A DNA stretch of 64,000 bases from Metapseudomonas resinovorans DSM 21078 (GCF_000423545.1 NZ_AUIE01000031.1:30725-94724), one strand, 5' to 3'; shown: positions 38,158 through 47,910, numbered from the stretch's first letter. The notes: generated from the sequence alone by a model not told the origin. Made by a program: numbers and translations.

Positions 38158-39840
38158 ATGCTCCAGACCCGCGTCATCAAGCCCGCCGAAAACGCCTACG
38201 TCTACCCCCTGCTGATCAAGCGCCTGCTGATGTCCGGCAGCCGATACGAAAAGACTCGCGAGATCGTTTACCGCGACCGCATTCGCTACAGCTACGCCAC
38301 CTTCAACGAGCGCGTCGCGCGTCTGGCCAACGTGCTCACCGAAGCGGGTGTGAAGGCGGGTGATACCGTCGCGGTGATGGATTGGGACAGCCACCGTTAC
38401 CTGGAGTGCATGTTCGCTATCCCGATGATCGGTGCCGTGCTGCACACCATCAATATCCGCCTCTCGCCGGACCAGATCCTCTACACCATGAACCATGCTG
38501 AAGACCGCTTCGTGCTGGTCAACAGCGAGTTCCTGCCGATCTACCAGGCCATCGGCAGCCAACTGACCACGGTGAAGAAAACCCTGCTGCTCACCGACGG
38601 TACGGATCACAACGTCGACCTGCCGAACCTGGTCGGCGAGTACGAGACCCTGCTGGCGGCGGCCAGCCCGGCGTATGACTTCCCAGACTTCGACGAAGAC
38701 TCCGTCGCCACCACCTTCTATACCACTGGCACCACCGGTAATCCCAAGGGCGTCTACTTCACCCACCGCCAGCTGGTGCTGCACACCCTGTCCATGGCCG
38801 CCACCATCGGTGCGCTGGACAGCATCCGACTGATGGGCACCGATGACGTCTACATGCCCATCACCCCGATGTTCCACGTTCACGCCTGGGGTGTGCCCTA
38901 TGTAGCAACCATGCTCGGGGTGAAGCAGGTCTACCCCGGCCGTTACGAGCCGGACATGCTTTGCCGCCTGATGCGCGAAGAGAAGGTCACCTTCTCCCAC
39001 TGCGTGCCAACCATCCTGCAGATGGTGATGAATGCCCCGACCGCCCAGGGATATGACTTCGGCGGCCTGAAGATGATCATCGGTGGCAGCGCGCTGAACC
39101 GCGCCCTGTACGACGCGGCCAAGGCCCGTGGTATCCAGCTCACCGCTGCCTACGGCATGTCCGAGACCTGCCCGCTGATCTCGGTGGCGCACCTCAACGA
39201 AGAGCTGCTGGCCGGCAGCGAGGATGAGCGCACCACCTACCGCATCAAGGCCGGCGTGCCGGTGCCGCTGGTCGAGGCGGCCATCATGGACGCCGATGGG
39301 CAGTTCCAGCCGATTGATGGCGAGTCCCAGGGCGAGCTGGTGCTGCGCGCGCCCTGGCTGACCTACGGCTACTTCAACGAGCCGGAGAAGAGCGAGGAGC
39401 TCTGGGAGCGTGGCTGGCTGCATACCGGGGACGTGGCCACGCTGGACGGGATGGGGTTCATCGAGATCCGCGACCGCATCAAGGATGTCATCAAGACCGG
39501 CGGCGAGTGGATATCCTCACTGGAACTGGAAGACTTGATCAGTCGTCACCCGGCGGTACGCGAAGTGGCCGTGGTGGGCGTTCCCGATCCGCAGTGGGGC
39601 GAACGTCCCTTTGCCCTGGTGGTGGTTCGTGACAATCAGCCCCTGGATGCCAAGGCGCTGAAGGAACATCTCAAGCCCTTTGTCGAGCAAGGTCACATCA
39701 ATAAGTGGGCTATTCCCAGCCAGATCGCGCTTGTTACTGAAATTCCCAAGACCAGCGTGGGCAAGCTGGACAAGAAACGCATTCGTGTCGACATCGCTCA
39801 ATGGCAGGCCGCCGGCAGCACTTTCCTCTCCGCTCTCTAA
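38158..39840 (+). CDS. Fatty acyl-CoA ligase (AMP-binding, medium/long-chain)
   Basis: 560 residues. Adenylate-forming motifs: YTTGTTGNPKG (P-loop, about 202-212), AAYGMSETCP, GWLHTGDVATLDG, DRIKDVIKTGGEWIS and the C-terminal catalytic Lys in KTSVGKLDKK. Resembles the AlkK-type medium-chain ligases of pseudomonads. The ATG at 38158 has AGGTG in front. It heads the locus with DUF1302, DUF1329 and the MalT-like regulator, which I remember from P. putida as important for growth on fatty substrates. Confidence 0.88.
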   Translation: MLQTRVIKPAENAYVYPLLIKRLLMSGSRYEKTREIVYRDRIRYSYATFNERVARLANVLTEAGVKAGDTVAVMDWDSHRYLECMFAIPMIGAVLHTINIRLSPDQILYTMNHAEDRFVLVNSEFLPIYQAIGSQLTTVKKTLLLTDGTDHNVDLPNLVGEYETLLAAASPAYDFPDFDEDSVATTFYTTGTTGNPKGVYFTHRQLVLHTLSMAATIGALDSIRLMGTDDVYMPITPMFHVHAWGVPYVATMLGVKQVYPGRYEPDMLCRLMREEKVTFSHCVPTILQMVMNAPTAQGYDFGGLKMIIGGSALNRALYDAAKARGIQLTAAYGMSETCPLISVAHLNEELLAGSEDERTTYRIKAGVPVPLVEAAIMDADGQFQPIDGESQGELVLRAPWLTYGYFNEPEKSEELWERGWLHTGDVATLDGMGFIEIRDRIKDVIKTGGEWISSLELEDLISRHPAVREVAVVGVPDPQWGERPFALVVVRDNQPLDAKALKEHLKPFVEQGHINKWAIPSQIALVTEIPKTSVGKLDKKRIRVDIAQWQAAGSTFLSAL

Positions 39841-39847
39841 GCAGCAC

Positions 39848-39873
39848 GGGCCGCGCCCTCTAGGGTGCGGCCC
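39848..39873 (+). terminator. Strong hairpin after the acyl-CoA ligase
   Basis: Stem GGGCCGC / GCGGCCC with an inner CCCT / AGGG pair, 8 nt after the stop. There is no T run, so termination may be partial. Confidence 0.6.
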
Positions 39874-39878
39874 GGCAA

Positions 39879-39963
39879 CCAAGCAAACGCTTGGCTTGTT
39901 AATTGCTGCGTTCTGAAAATTACTGGCTATCTTTCCTACCGAAGGATCGGACTAATCCGTCGG
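39879..39963. promoter_or_regulatory. Candidate operators upstream of the DUF1302 gene
   Basis: Two inverted repeats: CCAAGC-AAAC-GCTTGG (39879-39894) and CCGAAGGAT ... ATCCGTCGG (39939-39947 and 39955-39963, one mismatch). A TATAGT -10 candidate is at 40035-40040 with no good -35, suggesting an activator. The MalT-like regulator downstream is the obvious candidate. Confidence 0.45.
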
Positions 39964-40080
39964 AAGGTGCGGGCCAGAGTGTCTGGGGGTTCCAAATCAC
40001 ACTTTCGAGGGATCAAGCGCTAATACCCGCTGGCTATAGTCCGCAACCATCAATAACAAAAAACACATGGAGTAGCGTCG

Positions 40081-42033
40081 ATGACAACAACCACAACGTT
40101 CTGGCGCCTGGCAAAGCTGCCACTGGCCGTCAGCCTTGCTTCCACAATCGCTGCACCGGCATTCGGCGTGACGTTCAATATGGGTGAAATCGAAGGTCAG
40201 TTCGACTCTTCGCTGTCCGTGGGGGCCAGCTGGTCGATGCGAGGGGCCGATCCGGACCTGATCGGCGTGAACAACGGTGGGGACGGCCTGTCCCAGACTT
40301 CCGACGACTCCCACCTGAACTTCAAGAAGGGCGAAACCTTCTCGAAGATCTTCAAGGGCATCCATGACCTCGAACTGAAGTACGGCGACACCGGCGTCTT
40401 CGTTCGTGGCAAGTACTGGTACGACTTCGAGCTGAAGGACGAGAGCCGTCTGTTCAAGGACATCGACGACCACAACCGCAAGGAAGGCGCACAGTCTTCC
40501 GGCGCAGAACTGCTCGATGCCTTCGTCTACCACAACTACAACATCGCTGACCTGCCGGGCAGCGTGCGCCTGGGCAAGCAGGTGGTGAGCTGGGGTGAGA
40601 GCACCTTCATCGGCAACTCCATCAACTCCGTCAACCCGATCGACGTGTCCGCGTTCCGTCGTCCGGGTGCCGAGATCAAGGAAGGCCTGATCCCGGTCAA
40701 CATGTTCTATGTGTCCCAGAGCCTGACCGACAACCTGTCCGCCGAGGCGTTCTACCAGCTGGAGTGGGACCAGACCATCGTCGACAACTGCGGCACCTTC
40801 TTTGCCCAGCCAGACGTGATCGCCGATGGCTGCGACCAGAACCTGACCGTACTGCGCACCCAGCAAGGGGTGCGCAATGCCCTGCAACTTGCCGGGCTGC
40901 CTGCCGCCGCGCGCAACAACATCATCAATACCCTGCAAGCTCGTGGCGTGCAGTGGGGCAACCCGGACGAAGGCGCGATCGTCAAGCGCGGCGCGGACCG
41001 CGATGCCCGTGATGATGGCCAGTGGGGTACCGCGTTCCGCTACTTCGCCGAGGAGCTGGATACCGAGTTCGGCCTGTACTTCATGAACTATCACAGCCGC
41101 AACCCGTACTTCAGCGGCCGTGGCGCCCCTGCAGCGTCCTACTCTCCGACCGCCTTGGGTGGTGCCTTGGGTGGCGCGCTGGCAGGCACCATCCCCGGTG
41201 CTTTGATTCCGGGCACGGTCAATGCCCTGGTCCCTCAACTGCTGCCGCTGGTGGTTGCCGGCAACAGCGAGTATTACGTCGAGTACCCGGAAGACATCCG
41301 CCTCTACGGCCTGAGCTTCTCCACCACCCTGCCCACCGGTACCGCCTGGAGCGGTGAGATCAGCTACCGTCCAAACCTGCCGGTGCAACTGAACACCACC
41401 GACATCCTGTTCTCCGGCCTGAGCCCGCTGAACCCCAACGTGTCGGTACTGACCGGCCGCCCGAACACCGACCAACCGGGTTATCGCCGCAAGGAAGTCA
41501 CCCAGTTCCAGACCACCTTCACTCACTTCTTTGACCAAGTCATGGGCGCCAGCCGTCTGACCTTGGTAGGCGAAGTTGGCGTGGTTCATACCGGGGGCCT
41601 GGAAAGCACCACCGAAGCCCGTTACGGCCGCGACCCGGTATACGGTCCTGGCCCGCTGCCGGCCGGCCAGTGCCGTGCGCTCAACCTGGGCACTCTGGGT
41701 AGCGCTACTGCGGAAAACCTGACCAAGTACTGCGAAGACGACGGATTCGTCACCAGCACCGCTTGGGGATATCGCGCTCGCGCGGTCTGGGACTACAACG
41801 ACGTGTTCGCTGGCGTGAACCTGAAACCGAGCATTGCCTGGTCCCATGACGTCGATGGTTACGGCCCGAACGGTGTGTTCAGCGAAGGCAACAAGGCCGT
41901 GAGCCTGGGCCTGGATGCCGAGTACCAGAACACCTATACCGCTAGCCTGGCCTACACCGACTTCTTCGGCGGCACGTACAACACCTCGATCGATCGCGAT
42001 TTCCTCGCGCTCAGCTTCGGCGTGAACTTCTAA
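40081..42033 (+). CDS. DUF1302 family outer-membrane protein
   Basis: 650 residues with a signal peptide (residues 1 to about 29, LPLAVSLASTIAAPAFG) and a DUF1302 body rich in aromatic beta strands, ending in Phe (SFGVNF), as in outer-membrane barrels. Function not established. In pseudomonads it is paired with DUF1329 and linked to use of fatty acids, esters or hydrophobic substrates; I recall this from transposon studies of P. putida but cannot verify. The preceding control region has inverted repeats. Confidence 0.85.
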   Translation: MTTTTTFWRLAKLPLAVSLASTIAAPAFGVTFNMGEIEGQFDSSLSVGASWSMRGADPDLIGVNNGGDGLSQTSDDSHLNFKKGETFSKIFKGIHDLELKYGDTGVFVRGKYWYDFELKDESRLFKDIDDHNRKEGAQSSGAELLDAFVYHNYNIADLPGSVRLGKQVVSWGESTFIGNSINSVNPIDVSAFRRPGAEIKEGLIPVNMFYVSQSLTDNLSAEAFYQLEWDQTIVDNCGTFFAQPDVIADGCDQNLTVLRTQQGVRNALQLAGLPAAARNNIINTLQARGVQWGNPDEGAIVKRGADRDARDDGQWGTAFRYFAEELDTEFGLYFMNYHSRNPYFSGRGAPAASYSPTALGGALGGALAGTIPGALIPGTVNALVPQLLPLVVAGNSEYYVEYPEDIRLYGLSFSTTLPTGTAWSGEISYRPNLPVQLNTTDILFSGLSPLNPNVSVLTGRPNTDQPGYRRKEVTQFQTTFTHFFDQVMGASRLTLVGEVGVVHTGGLESTTEARYGRDPVYGPGPLPAGQCRALNLGTLGSATAENLTKYCEDDGFVTSTAWGYRARAVWDYNDVFAGVNLKPSIAWSHDVDGYGPNGVFSEGNKAVSLGLDAEYQNTYTASLAYTDFFGGTYNTSIDRDFLALSFGVNF

Positions 42034-42058
42034 GCGGACTGCAAAATTGAGGAAGACG

Positions 42059-43432
42059 ATGAAAATGAAAACAACAAAGAGTCTGCTGCAAACTGGCGTG
42101 CTGGCGCTGTCCATGCTGGCCACCGGTGTCATGGCTGCGGTATCGGCCGACGAAGCGGCCAAGCTGGGGTCCACCCTGACCCCGCTGGGCGCCGAGAAGG
42201 CCGGCAATGCTGACGGTTCCATTCCCGAGTGGACCGGCGGCCTGCCGAAGAATGCCGGCACCGTTGATGCCAAGGGCTTCCTGTCCGACCCGTTCGCCAG
42301 TGAGCAGCCGCTGTTCACCATCACTGCGCAGAACGTCGACCAGTACAAGGACAAGCTGACCCCTGGCCAGTTGGCGATGTTCAAGCGCTACCCCGACACC
42401 TACAAGATGCCGGTGTTCAAGACCCATCGTTCGGCCACCGTCCCGGCCAGCGTGCTCGAGGCCACCCAGTACAACGCCACCAACACCAAACTGGTGGAAG
42501 GCGGCAACGGCCTGGAAAACTTCCGTACCGCCAACCCCTTCCCGATTCCGAAGGATGGCCTGGAGGCGATCTGGAACCACATCACCCGTTATCGTGGCGG
42601 TAGCGTGCGCCGTCTGGTGACCCAGGCGACCCCGCAACCGAACGGCTCCTACAGCCTGGTGTACTTCCAGGACGAGTTCACCTTCCGCGACAAGCTGAAG
42701 GACTACGATGCGAGCAAGCCGAGCAACGTGCTGTTCTACTTCAAGCAGCGTGTGACTGCGCCGTCCCGCCTGGCCGGTAACGTGCTGCTGGTGCACGAAA
42801 CCCTCAACCAGGTGAAGGAGCCGCGCCTGGCCTGGCTCTATAACGCTGGCCAGCGCCGCGTACGCCGTGCGCCGCAGGTGTCCTACGATGGTCCGGGCAC
42901 CGCTGCCGACGGCCTGCGTACTTCCGACAACTTCGACATGTACAACGGTGCGCCGGACCGTTACGACTGGAAGCTGGAAGGCAAGAAGGAGATCTACATC
43001 CCCTACAACAGCTACAAGCTGGATGATCCGAAGCTGAAGTACAGCGACATCGTCAAGGCCGGCCACATCAACCAGGACCTGACCCGTTACGAGCTGCACC
43101 GCGTATGGCACGTGGTGGCGACCCTGAAGCAGGGCGAGCGCCATATCTACGCCAAGCGTGACTTCTACATCGACGAAGACACCTGGCAAGCCGCTGCCAT
43201 CGACCACTACGACGGCCGTGGCACCCTGTGGCGCGTGGCTGAGGCCCATTCCCAGTACTACTACAACCATCAGGTACCGTGGTACACGCTGGAAAGTCTC
43301 TACGACCTGCTGTCCGGCCGTTACCTGGCGCTGGGTATGAAGAACGAGGAGAAACAGTCCTACGACTTCAGCTACACCGCTGGCGAAAGCGACTACACCC
43401 CGGCGGCCCTGCGTCAGGCGGGCGTTCGCTGA
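42059..43432 (+). CDS. DUF1329 family periplasmic protein
   Basis: 457 residues. The ATG at 42059 follows GAGGAAG. Signal peptide LLQTGVLALSMLATGVMA, then the DUF1329 fold (EAAKLGSTLTPLGAEKAGNADGSIPEWTGG is its typical start). Some members resemble outer-membrane lipoprotein sorting folds that carry lipids, so a role in moving a hydrophobic compound to or from the DUF1302 barrel is a reasonable but untested idea. 25 nt after DUF1302, one operon. Confidence 0.88.
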   Translation: MKMKTTKSLLQTGVLALSMLATGVMAAVSADEAAKLGSTLTPLGAEKAGNADGSIPEWTGGLPKNAGTVDAKGFLSDPFASEQPLFTITAQNVDQYKDKLTPGQLAMFKRYPDTYKMPVFKTHRSATVPASVLEATQYNATNTKLVEGGNGLENFRTANPFPIPKDGLEAIWNHITRYRGGSVRRLVTQATPQPNGSYSLVYFQDEFTFRDKLKDYDASKPSNVLFYFKQRVTAPSRLAGNVLLVHETLNQVKEPRLAWLYNAGQRRVRRAPQVSYDGPGTAADGLRTSDNFDMYNGAPDRYDWKLEGKKEIYIPYNSYKLDDPKLKYSDIVKAGHINQDLTRYELHRVWHVVATLKQGERHIYAKRDFYIDEDTWQAAAIDHYDGRGTLWRVAEAHSQYYYNHQVPWYTLESLYDLLSGRYLALGMKNEEKQSYDFSYTAGESDYTPAALRQAGVR

Positions 43433-43454
43433 TCCCCTGCAACACCTTGTAGCG

Positions 43455-43480
43455 AAGCCGGCCTCCGGGCCGGCTTTTTC
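43455..43480 (+). terminator. Terminator after the DUF1329 gene
   Basis: Stem AAGCCGGC / GCCGGCTT (43455-43462 and 43469-43476) followed by T5. Confidence 0.9.
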
Positions 43481-43584
43481 TTGTCTGTACTTCCTTCCCG
43501 CCGGGGCTTCTATTGGGTCCCCTGAACCGCTAGGCTCGTTCAGGTTCGCGCCCCTGTACGCACAACATTCCTAGAAGCTGGGTG

Positions 43585-46308
43585 ATGACCGTCCTGACCA
43601 GTTCGCGATCCATGACACCGACCGCTGCTCCCGTGGCAGATGCGCGCTTCTTTCGCCCGCCGCGCCCTGCCGGCCATGTCCCGCGTCCGCGCCTGTGCGA
43701 GCGCCTTGCCGCTGGCCTCGACGGCCGCCTGCTGATGCTCAGCGCGCCGGCTGGCTTCGGCAAAAGCTCCCTGGCCATCGAGTTCTGCGAAAGCCTGCCG
43801 CCCGGCTGGCGAAGCCTCTGGCTCAGCCTGAGCCGGCGTGACAGCGATCCGGGGCGCTTCCTCGAACGTCTGCTGGACGGCCTTCGCCAGTTCTACCCGG
43901 GGCTGGGTGATGAAGCCATGGGCCATCTGAAAATGCGCCAGCGCCACCAGCCCTTCGCCTTCGAGCAGTGGCTGGATGGCCTGCTCGACGAAGTGGCCGA
44001 ACACCTGGATGCCAACCAGCCGCTGTTGCTGGTGCTGGACGACTATCACCTGGCACAGAACGCGGTGCTCGACCGCTGCCTGCAATTCCTCCTCAACCAC
44101 CTGCCCGACGGTTGGGTGCTGCTGGTCACCAGTCGCCAGCGCCCGGATTGGCACCTGGCCCGGCTGCGCCTGTCGAGGCACCTGCTGGAGCTGAACGAGC
44201 AAGACCTGCGCCTGACTGAAGACGAGTGCCTGGCGCTGTTGAGCAGCCAGGGTGCGAAGCTCGAAGGCGACGACCTGGACGGTTTGCTCCAACGTAGCGA
44301 AGGCTGGGTCGCCGGCCTGCGCCTGTGGCTGCTTGCAGGCCAGGAAGCCCCTGCCAGCACTGAGGTGGAGCGGACCACCCATGGTGACGAAAGCCTGATC
44401 CGTGAATACCTGCTGGAGGAAGTCATCGAGCGCCAGCCGCCCGAAGTCCAGGCCTTCCTCTTTGAAACCGCCCGCTTCGAGCGTTTCTGCGCCGAACTCT
44501 GCGATGCCGTGCGCGAAAGCCACGACAGCGCCGCCATCCTCCGTTACCTGCAGGCCCACCAGGTGTTCCTGGTTCCCCTAGACGAACAAGGCCAGTGGTT
44601 CCGCTATCACCACCTGTTCTCCGACCTGCTGCGCAGCCGCGGCACCACGAGCCTGGCGCCGTCCGGCATGCACTTGCGCGCCTGTCGCTGGTTCAGCGCG
44701 CGCGGCTTGCTGGATGAGGCGGTGGAGCAGGCCTTGCGTGCCGGCCAGCCCGATGTGGCGGCCTCGCTGGTGCAGAACCTGTCTGAAGAACAGCTGCTGG
44801 CCAACCAGAACATCGCCATGCTGCTGCGCTGGAAGATGGACCTCCCCGACAGCCTGCTGTCCAGCACGCCTCGCCTGATCGTGCTCTACAGCCTGGCCCT
44901 GGGCCTGGCCTGCCAACTGGACGCAGCGGAAGAGCTGGCGAGCAACCTTGCGCGCTTCCTCCCGGCACCAGACGCCGTGCAACAGCGCAGCCTGCTGGTG
45001 CAGTGGCAGGCCATCAGCGGCCTGATCGCCCGTGGCCGCGGCGACATCGAACGTGCCGAACATTTCTGCACCGAAGCCCTGAGCGCGTTGCTGGCCGAGA
45101 ACTACGGCCAGCGCCACTTGTGCCTGTCCTTGCTGGGCAATATCGCCCTGGTGCGCGGCGATCTCTGGCGCGCCCGTGGCCTCAACCGAGAAGCCCTGGA
45201 ATTGGCCCAGCGAGGGGCCAACCCGCTATTCGAGGCGCTGGTTCATTACGACCGCGCGCGAGTGCTACAGGTGCGCGGCGAAACGCTGCGCGCCCAGGCT
45301 GAAGTGCAGAGCGGCCTGGAACGCCTGCGTGGCGTGGAGGTGCCCAGGGCCTGCGTGGCGCGCGCGCGGCTGATGCTTTATCAGGGTTTCCTGCTCTGCA
45401 TGCGCATGCAGAACCAGGCTGCGCGCGTCAGCCTGCAGGCGGGTATTGCCGAAGCCCGTGCCTGCCGCGACATCAGCCTGTTGATCGGGCACTGTGCCCT
45501 GGCCGCGCTGGAAGGCCGCGAGGGCCGCTTCGCCGCCGCTTTCGCCCAACTCGCCGAAGCTGAACGGTTGATGCACATCTGGGACGTGCCGCCGGTCTAC
45601 TACCTGGCCATGATCACCCTGTCCAAATGCGAGCTGTGGTTGGCCCAGGGGCAGTTGGAACTGGCTGAAGCCTGGTTGCCGCGTCTGGCGGAAACCTATG
45701 CCGGCGAGGGGGCTGCCGCCGCCCCCGAGTTCCATCCGCTGCTGCCGCTTTGCATCGAGCAGCAAACAGCCGCGTTGGCCCGCGCCCAAGGCCGCACGGC
45801 AGACGCCGAAGCGCTTCTGCGCGGTCTGCTGGAAAAGACCGAACGCCAGGGCGTGATGCATGTAGCGCTGGCCGCTCGACTGCAGCTGGCGAGCCTGCTG
45901 CGCTCGGGTCGTGAGCGGGAGGCCATCGCCCTGCTGGATCGCGCGCTGGAGTCCTTGCCGGGCGGTGCACTGCTGCCCTATCGGGAGCTCCTCGAGCAGC
46001 ACCCGCAGTGGCTGCGTGAACAGCTGGCTACCCGTTCACCGGACGACGTACGCGACTTGCTCGACCTGCTGCCGGGTGTCGAGGCCGTGTTGCCGGTGGA
46101 TGTCGGAACCGCCGAGGCGTTAAGTTCACGGGAGTTGGCGGTGCTGCAACTGATTGCCCAGGGCTGCTCGAACCAGGAAATCAGCGAGCGCCTCTTCATT
46201 TCGCTGCACACGGTGAAAAGCCACGCCCGCCACATCAACAGCAAGCTGGGTGTGGAGCGACGTACCCAAGCAGTGGCGCGGGCCAAGTCTCTCGGTTTAC
46301 TGCGCTGA
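43585..46308 (+). CDS. MalT-like LuxR-family ATP-dependent activator
   Basis: About 907 residues of the large ATP-dependent LuxR (LAL) type. N-terminal STAND NTPase with Walker A SAPAGFGKSSLA (about residues 53-64) and Walker B-like LLLVLDDYH; long TPR-like middle; C-terminal LuxR helix-turn-helix LSSRELAVLQLIAQGCSN then LFISLHTVKSHARHINSKL. Such proteins activate catabolic genes on binding an inducer. Its position next to DUF1302/DUF1329 and the acyl-CoA ligase suggests it regulates these. The start is ambiguous (GTG 43582, ATG 43585 or ATG 43612). Confidence 0.88.
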   Translation: MTVLTSSRSMTPTAAPVADARFFRPPRPAGHVPRPRLCERLAAGLDGRLLMLSAPAGFGKSSLAIEFCESLPPGWRSLWLSLSRRDSDPGRFLERLLDGLRQFYPGLGDEAMGHLKMRQRHQPFAFEQWLDGLLDEVAEHLDANQPLLLVLDDYHLAQNAVLDRCLQFLLNHLPDGWVLLVTSRQRPDWHLARLRLSRHLLELNEQDLRLTEDECLALLSSQGAKLEGDDLDGLLQRSEGWVAGLRLWLLAGQEAPASTEVERTTHGDESLIREYLLEEVIERQPPEVQAFLFETARFERFCAELCDAVRESHDSAAILRYLQAHQVFLVPLDEQGQWFRYHHLFSDLLRSRGTTSLAPSGMHLRACRWFSARGLLDEAVEQALRAGQPDVAASLVQNLSEEQLLANQNIAMLLRWKMDLPDSLLSSTPRLIVLYSLALGLACQLDAAEELASNLARFLPAPDAVQQRSLLVQWQAISGLIARGRGDIERAEHFCTEALSALLAENYGQRHLCLSLLGNIALVRGDLWRARGLNREALELAQRGANPLFEALVHYDRARVLQVRGETLRAQAEVQSGLERLRGVEVPRACVARARLMLYQGFLLCMRMQNQAARVSLQAGIAEARACRDISLLIGHCALAALEGREGRFAAAFAQLAEAERLMHIWDVPPVYYLAMITLSKCELWLAQGQLELAEAWLPRLAETYAGEGAAAAPEFHPLLPLCIEQQTAALARAQGRTADAEALLRGLLEKTERQGVMHVALAARLQLASLLRSGREREAIALLDRALESLPGGALLPYRELLEQHPQWLREQLATRSPDDVRDLLDLLPGVEAVLPVDVGTAEALSSRELAVLQLIAQGCSNQEISERLFISLHTVKSHARHINSKLGVERRTQAVARAKSLGLLR

Positions 46309-47157
46309 GGCAGCGGGCGGTGCCGAAAGATCCAGCGCCGGTTTGGCTGGCTTGGGCACCACGGGCCTGGACAATTGGGTGTCCACATCCTGCTGAATGC
46401 TGACCAGTACGGGCAGCAGATCGGCCATGTTGCCGCGTACCTCACTGTATGGGTGTTTCTCGGCCAGATCGGCGACTCGCGCCAGCAGTTGACCGCGCAC
46501 CTCCGCCGGCAAGTGCACGAAGAGTTCCGGCAACTGTTTGCCCAGTTCGGCGCTGTAAAGCACCAGATCCTCGCGGTTGAACTGGCGCGTCAGGCCCAGA
46601 TAGTCCAGCGCGCTGGACGTCAGCATGGCGGCCGCCGCCTTGGTTTCTTGCAGCCCCTGCAGGCGAATCGGGCTGCTCTGCTCCTTCTCCGAAAGCGTCA
46701 TCCAGAACTCCACCGTAAGGGTGAAGAGGATGGCCTGCTGGCGCAGGGAATAGGTCATCAGGCCCAGTGCTTCGGCGCCGTAAGGCTGCTGCGCGGCCTT
46801 GAAGTCGAAATACAGGCGCATCAGTTCCTTGAGCTGGAAGAGCACCTCGCGCGCCTCGTTCTGCCGCAACTCCAGCGGTGCGTAGATGTTCAACTGCGGC
46901 TTGAAGTTTTCCTCGCTGACCATGCGCGTGTAGATGGGCCCGGTGAACTCGCCGCTGCGCCGGGGCAGTGCGTTCACCTGAGTGGTGTCGATCGTCTGCA
47001 GCGCCAGGATCAACTGATGGTACTCGGCGCTGGCCCAGGGGCGCTGGATGTCCGGGATCTTCTGCCCCAGGTAGAAAAGCTCGGCGGCCGGTGCGCGCAG
47101 GGCGAGAACCAGCAAAAGGATGGCCAGCGGCCAGAGCAGGGGGCGTGTTAGCGTCAT
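46297..47157 (-). CDS. Exported protein of unknown function, convergent with LuxR gene
   Basis: 286 residues. N-terminal signal peptide (LLWPLAILLLVLALRAPAAEL, cut near residue 25), then a mostly helical body (for example QNEAREVLFQLKELMRLYFDF and EVRGQLLARVADLAEKHPYSEVRGNMADLLPVLVSI), ending in a Pro/Ala-rich tail. No family recognised. Its last 12 nt overlap the LuxR gene on the other strand. Probably periplasmic. Confidence 0.75.
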   Translation of the reverse strand: MTLTRPLLWPLAILLLVLALRAPAAELFYLGQKIPDIQRPWASAEYHQLILALQTIDTTQVNALPRRSGEFTGPIYTRMVSEENFKPQLNIYAPLELRQNEAREVLFQLKELMRLYFDFKAAQQPYGAEALGLMTYSLRQQAILFTLTVEFWMTLSEKEQSSPIRLQGLQETKAAAAMLTSSALDYLGLTRQFNREDLVLYSAELGKQLPELFVHLPAEVRGQLLARVADLAEKHPYSEVRGNMADLLPVLVSIQQDVDTQLSRPVVPKPAKPALDLSAPPAASAQ

Positions 47158-47247
47158 CAGTCAGGACAATCCTGCGGGGGAGGGCCGGCCAAGAGTAACG
47201 AGGCCGCGCTGTGCCGTCACCCGCGCCTTGGTTGGGGAAGCAGGCTG

Positions 47248-47910
47248 ATGGAAACGAGCGAGCAGGGTGCCGTACGCGCAGTGTTCGAGGACCTGGGGGG
47301 CTTCAACGCTGTGCGCCAGCAGGGCGAGGGTGAAGGGCTGCTCGTAGGTCACCTGCTGCGCGCCAATATCCAGCTGGCGGCCATTCCGGTCTTTGCCCGC
47401 AAGGGCATCGCCGAGACCACGGTGAATGACCTGCTGGATGCCGCGCGGGTTTCTCGCCGGACCTTCTACAAGTACTTCGCCAACAAGATGGATGTGCTGG
47501 AAAGCATCTACCGCACGGCGGTGGTCCTGCTGCTGGCGCGCTTTCGCGAGATGCAGGACGACGCCGGCAGCGCCGAGGCCTGGCTACGTGGCATGGTGGC
47601 GCGTTTCTTCGACTACCACCTGGCCGTGGGCCCCATCATCCGCCTGATGCAGGAAGAAGCCCTGCGCGCCGACTCCCCGCTCGCCAGTCATCGCCAGCGT
47701 GCCCATGAAGAAATGGGGCGCTTGCTCGCCGAGCGCCTGCACGGTGAAGGTGACGAACGCGATCCGCTGACCTATCGGGCGCTGATCTGGGCCATGGAAG
47801 CGGCGTCTCTCGAGCTGCTGACCGGCGCTGCGACCGCGATTGAGATCGAGCGGGCCAAGACGGTGCTGGGGGACCTGTTGATCGCTGCACTGCGGCCGCG
47901 CGCTGCCTAG
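47248..47910 (+). CDS. TetR-family regulator
   Basis: 220 residues. N-terminal helix-turn-helix (GIAETTVNDLLDAARVSRRTFYKYFANKMDVLESIY, about residues 53-87) and a helical C-terminal ligand domain typical of TetR. Likely controls the alpha/beta hydrolase gene 87 nt downstream on the same strand. The ATG at 47248 is used; an unusually long segment precedes the helix-turn-helix, so a downstream start is possible. Confidence 0.85.
   Translation: METSEQGAVRAVFEDLGGFNAVRQQGEGEGLLVGHLLRANIQLAAIPVFARKGIAETTVNDLLDAARVSRRTFYKYFANKMDVLESIYRTAVVLLLARFREMQDDAGSAEAWLRGMVARFFDYHLAVGPIIRLMQEEALRADSPLASHRQRAHEEMGRLLAERLHGEGDERDPLTYRALIWAMEAASLELLTGAATAIEIERAKTVLGDLLIAALRPRAA

Noticed and set aside
39997..42384. 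795-codon open frame on the minus strand over the DUF1302 gene
   Set aside because: It is antisense to a real operon and its peptide has no domain pattern; the plus strand carries signal peptides and family motifs.
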